Shown: piece by piece, positions 61,280 through 64,000 of the stretch
Numbering within the stretch: the first letter of the stretch is position 1
How the letters are laid out: each line of letters begins with the position of its first letter
Assembly: GCA_026724425.1 (NCBI GenBank)
Contig: JAIUCV010000011.1
Coordinates: 5,601,501 to 5,665,500 of the forward strand
Origin: Erythrophleum ivorense
Lineage: Eukaryota; Streptophyta; Magnoliopsida; Fabales; Fabaceae
DNA: 64,000 nucleotides
Reading direction: 5' to 3'
Translations under genes and position numbers: made by a program
The notes under the pieces: model-generated
Seen by the model: the letters and a program-made list of their open reading frames with translations, nothing else
The model's database searches: none
What the model was told of the DNA's origin: nothing

Positions 61280-64000
61280 TTTCGCTACCCAATTTAGTCA
61301 AAGAAAATAATCAAGCCAGCAGATCAAGAGCCGAACAGCTATCGCCAATTTTTTTTTCCCTTTTATTCTGGATACGGATAGATAAATGATGGGAGAGAAG
61401 GAGTTGTTTGGATGATGAAATTGGAATTGAACAATCTTAAATTTAAAAGCACGGAGAGGAAAACAAGGCTGAGGTTGGATTTACAAATACCGCCCACCAA
61501 ACGAGAAAGAAAAGATTGGACTCGGAAAGAGATGACCCAAGAAAAGTCGTATATGCCTTATGATCATTGGAATTACCATCCTGCCCTTCAACTGTTCGTT
61601 TTTCTAATACTTTTGAGTTTTAAAATTTATTTTAAAAAAATTATATCCAACGATACTATATAAATTTTATAATAAAAAATTTAAAATTATTATTAAAAAT
61701 TATCATTATTATCAAATAAATTTTTTAAAATTTGTTAGTAATAATGATATCTAAAAAATAATTTTAATTTTTAATATTTTTTGTTATAAATTTTATATAA
61801 TATGGACGTTTAAATATAATTTTTTTATTTTACTTATTTTGGCACTGAAACAAAATGGCATGCCATCTGACGAAAGCCAAGTCTTAATCTTTAACGCTTG
61901 CAATGTTTGAGGGAACCCCAATATGTATTTGGGTTGTCGGCGACTGCGTGGCTTGAGTTGGAGTAATTTGGATGACCCAAATATTAGTTTTTTTTTAATT
62001 CAATTTGTTATTTTAATATTTTTTTAATTTTAAAAAAGTAAAATATTAAGTAAAAATAACCTTTCAACTTTTATCACATAAATAGCTTTATTTAATAAAA
62101 TTTAGAAGGATGTCTTCATATTATATTTTATTTATTTTAAAATATAAATAAATAATTTTTTAGAATTAAAAATAATAAGAAAATTAAAATTCTGACTATC
62201 TTAAATCTATATCTAAATAATTTGGATTACTCTAACTTAAGAACAAACAATTCAAACGCCTTCAATATCCACCCCGTTGGTTTTTCCTTTTTCATGTTTG
62301 TATTTGTATAATACAATTATAAGGTGTGTTTGGATTTAAATTAAATATTTTCTGAGGTTTTAAGATATTAAATTCAAAATTATATAAGTAAGTATTGTTT
62401 TAAATTTTTATACCATAAATAACCTATTACATTTTTCCTTCGTGTAAATACTAATAAATTGAATGATATTATGAGTTTTATATATAATATATTATTAATT
62501 CGGGATGATATTGATCAATAGTGCCTTGGAAGTGTTGGATAATATGTGTGTGTGTCAAAAGGGGAAGAGAAAAAAAGGAATCCCACCTTACTCAAACAAA
62601 TGAAGGCCTAAAGGTATAAATATTAACATGTGATTATGAAAGAGCAAAATGGGCCTAGGAGGAAAATGAACTCGCGCGCACAAAAGGCTGAGCCAATACA
62701 GTTGAGCTCAGTTAAAATTCGTCGATTTTTCCCCCCGTTGTTGGACACTTTTTACTGTTGTCAAAAATTATATTTTGAAAATTAAATATTTTCAAATAGC
62801 CTTCCAGAATATTCACAATTTTAAGACTTCGATTATGAGTTCAGAGTTCATGATGTAAGTGTTTTTGGACGTTAGTCATCCATTTATTGGTAATTATTAA
62901 TCTATTTTTTTATTTTTATTATCTGATTTAATTTTCATTAATCCTCATATCAGAAACCGCCTAATGTTTAGAAACATCCTCATCAATATAATTAAATGTG
63001 ATCCAACATCTTGCTGCACTTATACTTATAAATACCGCATTGCTCATTGGGTTCGATGCACCACAATTACGGACAACATTCGAGCTGTTCTCTCTACCGC
63101 TCCTCTTCATCTTCGAGTTTTCATTTTTGCTGTTCTACTTTCCTGCGACATTGCAGAAAAATCCATTCAATCATGAGGAATGCTGTCTTATGACAGAATA
63201 TCTTTCAGAGACAGCGTACTTGTACACGGCTTGAATTTATTTCATTCTAACAAATTTTTTTTTGGTAGCTAACAGGAAATCCATGTGGAGTTCCCAAAAT
63301 TTGGTTGAACTGTTTGTAATGACCGATAGAATAAAACTTAGGCTCTTACAAGTACCTCAATACCTAAATTAACACAAGTTTAAAAAGTATTAAGGTGATG
63401 GTAACATGAAACATGTCTAAAAATCTTCTAACTTCGTATAGGTGAAGACCCGAAGACAAAATGATTATTCTGCTTGATTTATTAATTAATGGAGGCGGTG
63501 TGGCTATTAGTTGGTTACTGGCAAATAACTCGTGTTATGCACGGAATGTTAAGTGATATATTACATTCAATATTAGATTTATTTTGTAAGAATATATTAA
63601 ATTTAAAGTTTTTATTTAACATAAATATCTGGAATACACATAAATAAAAACTTTCAAATGCCTATGATGCATAAGGAAAAAAACTTTTCAACTTCAACAA
63701 AAAAATGGTTCACATCCAAGTGGTACAAGGAGAAATATAATCAGATTATCTTAATTATTGGAAATGGTTTAAAAGCTATAAAAAAAAATTAAGTTTGTTG
63801 AAGACCAATCAATAGGTTAAAGCGATACAATCAACTAGTACTACTTAAAAACATTATGAATCTGTTTTAAAACACATTGATCGATTGGTTTAAGGGACCA
63901 ATTGATTAATCCAAGATATTAGTTAATTAAGAATTAGATTTTCATCGACTAGTATAATATAAAGAGATCTTTGAAAGCAGTCTAAGACAAACTACTCACT
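61280..64000. other. OEP61 upstream region and intergenic tail of the window
   Basis: Bases 61280-61600 are the likely OEP61 leader and promoter (minus strand); no clear TATA box is seen. Beyond the hairpin at 61634-61826 the sequence is AT-rich. A frame at 62998-63234 (+, 78 codons, MIQHLAALILINTALLIGF) is hydrophobic at its start and unlike any family I know. A (TG)n run lies near 62547. The last 700 bases show nothing I can name. Confidence 0.6.
61634..61826. mobile_element. AT-rich fold-back element upstream of OEP61
   Basis: The segment folds on itself. The left arm, AAAAAAATTATATCCAACG then ATATAAATTTTATAATAAAAAAT, pairs with the right arm read in reverse: AAAAAAATTATATTTAAACG then TATAAAATTTATAACAAAAAAT. 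Arms are about 80 bases around a short loop. It lies about 350 bases before the OEP61 start codon, in its likely promoter. It is non-coding and has no clear target duplication. Confidence 0.7.

Overview
This is a window of eudicot plant nuclear DNA. It is AT-rich, its genes carry many GT-AG introns, and it is crowded with small inverted-repeat elements. The species cannot be named from the sequence. I see no operons, CRISPR arrays, rRNA or tRNA genes. Seven protein-coding loci can be supported, and I rebuilt their exon structures by hand from splice sites, reading phase and remembered family sequences.

Layout, left to right. The last exon of a strictosidine-synthase-like gene (133-535, +) is cut by the window edge. 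After an AT-rich spacer comes a decayed PIF/Harbinger DNA transposon of about 5.5 kb (5137-10676). It has matching terminal inverted repeats, a flanking TAAA repeat, a broken DDE transposase and a broken Myb/SANT-like partner protein. Its right end lies only about 245 bases before the start codon of RFC1, the large clamp-loader subunit (10920-19762, +, 22 coding exons, 949 aa). Next is an SDH6-like gene for a plant-specific mitochondrial complex II subunit (21664-25092, +), which shows a frameshift or cryptic splice. A two-FAS1 fasciclin-like arabinogalactan protein follows (28100-30782, -, 465 aa), with a final exon 1.3 kb away from the main one. After an 8 kb gene-poor stretch come the RING-H2 ubiquitin ligase RHF2A (38963-42434, -, 391 aa), a small unknown plant protein (49275-49712, -) and the TPR co-chaperone receptor OEP61/TPR7 (55405-61279, -, 11 exons, 587 aa). 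The last 2.7 kb is intergenic.

The genes do not form one pathway. They are a conserved gene neighbourhood. SSL, RFC1, RHF2A and OEP61 correspond to the consecutive Arabidopsis loci At5g22020 to At5g21990, and the SSL and SDH6 pair matches At1g08470/At1g08480. The FLA and small-protein pair matches a neighbour pair seen several times in Arabidopsis, such as At3g11700/At3g11690. The window therefore looks like a less fractionated version of an ancestral block. These locus numbers are from memory and should be checked.

I found no convincing undescribed system. The points most worth checking are the SDH6-like frameshift, the two single-base stops that kill the Harbinger element, the tandem repeats inside that element, the hidden FLA exon, and several long hairpin elements next to genes.
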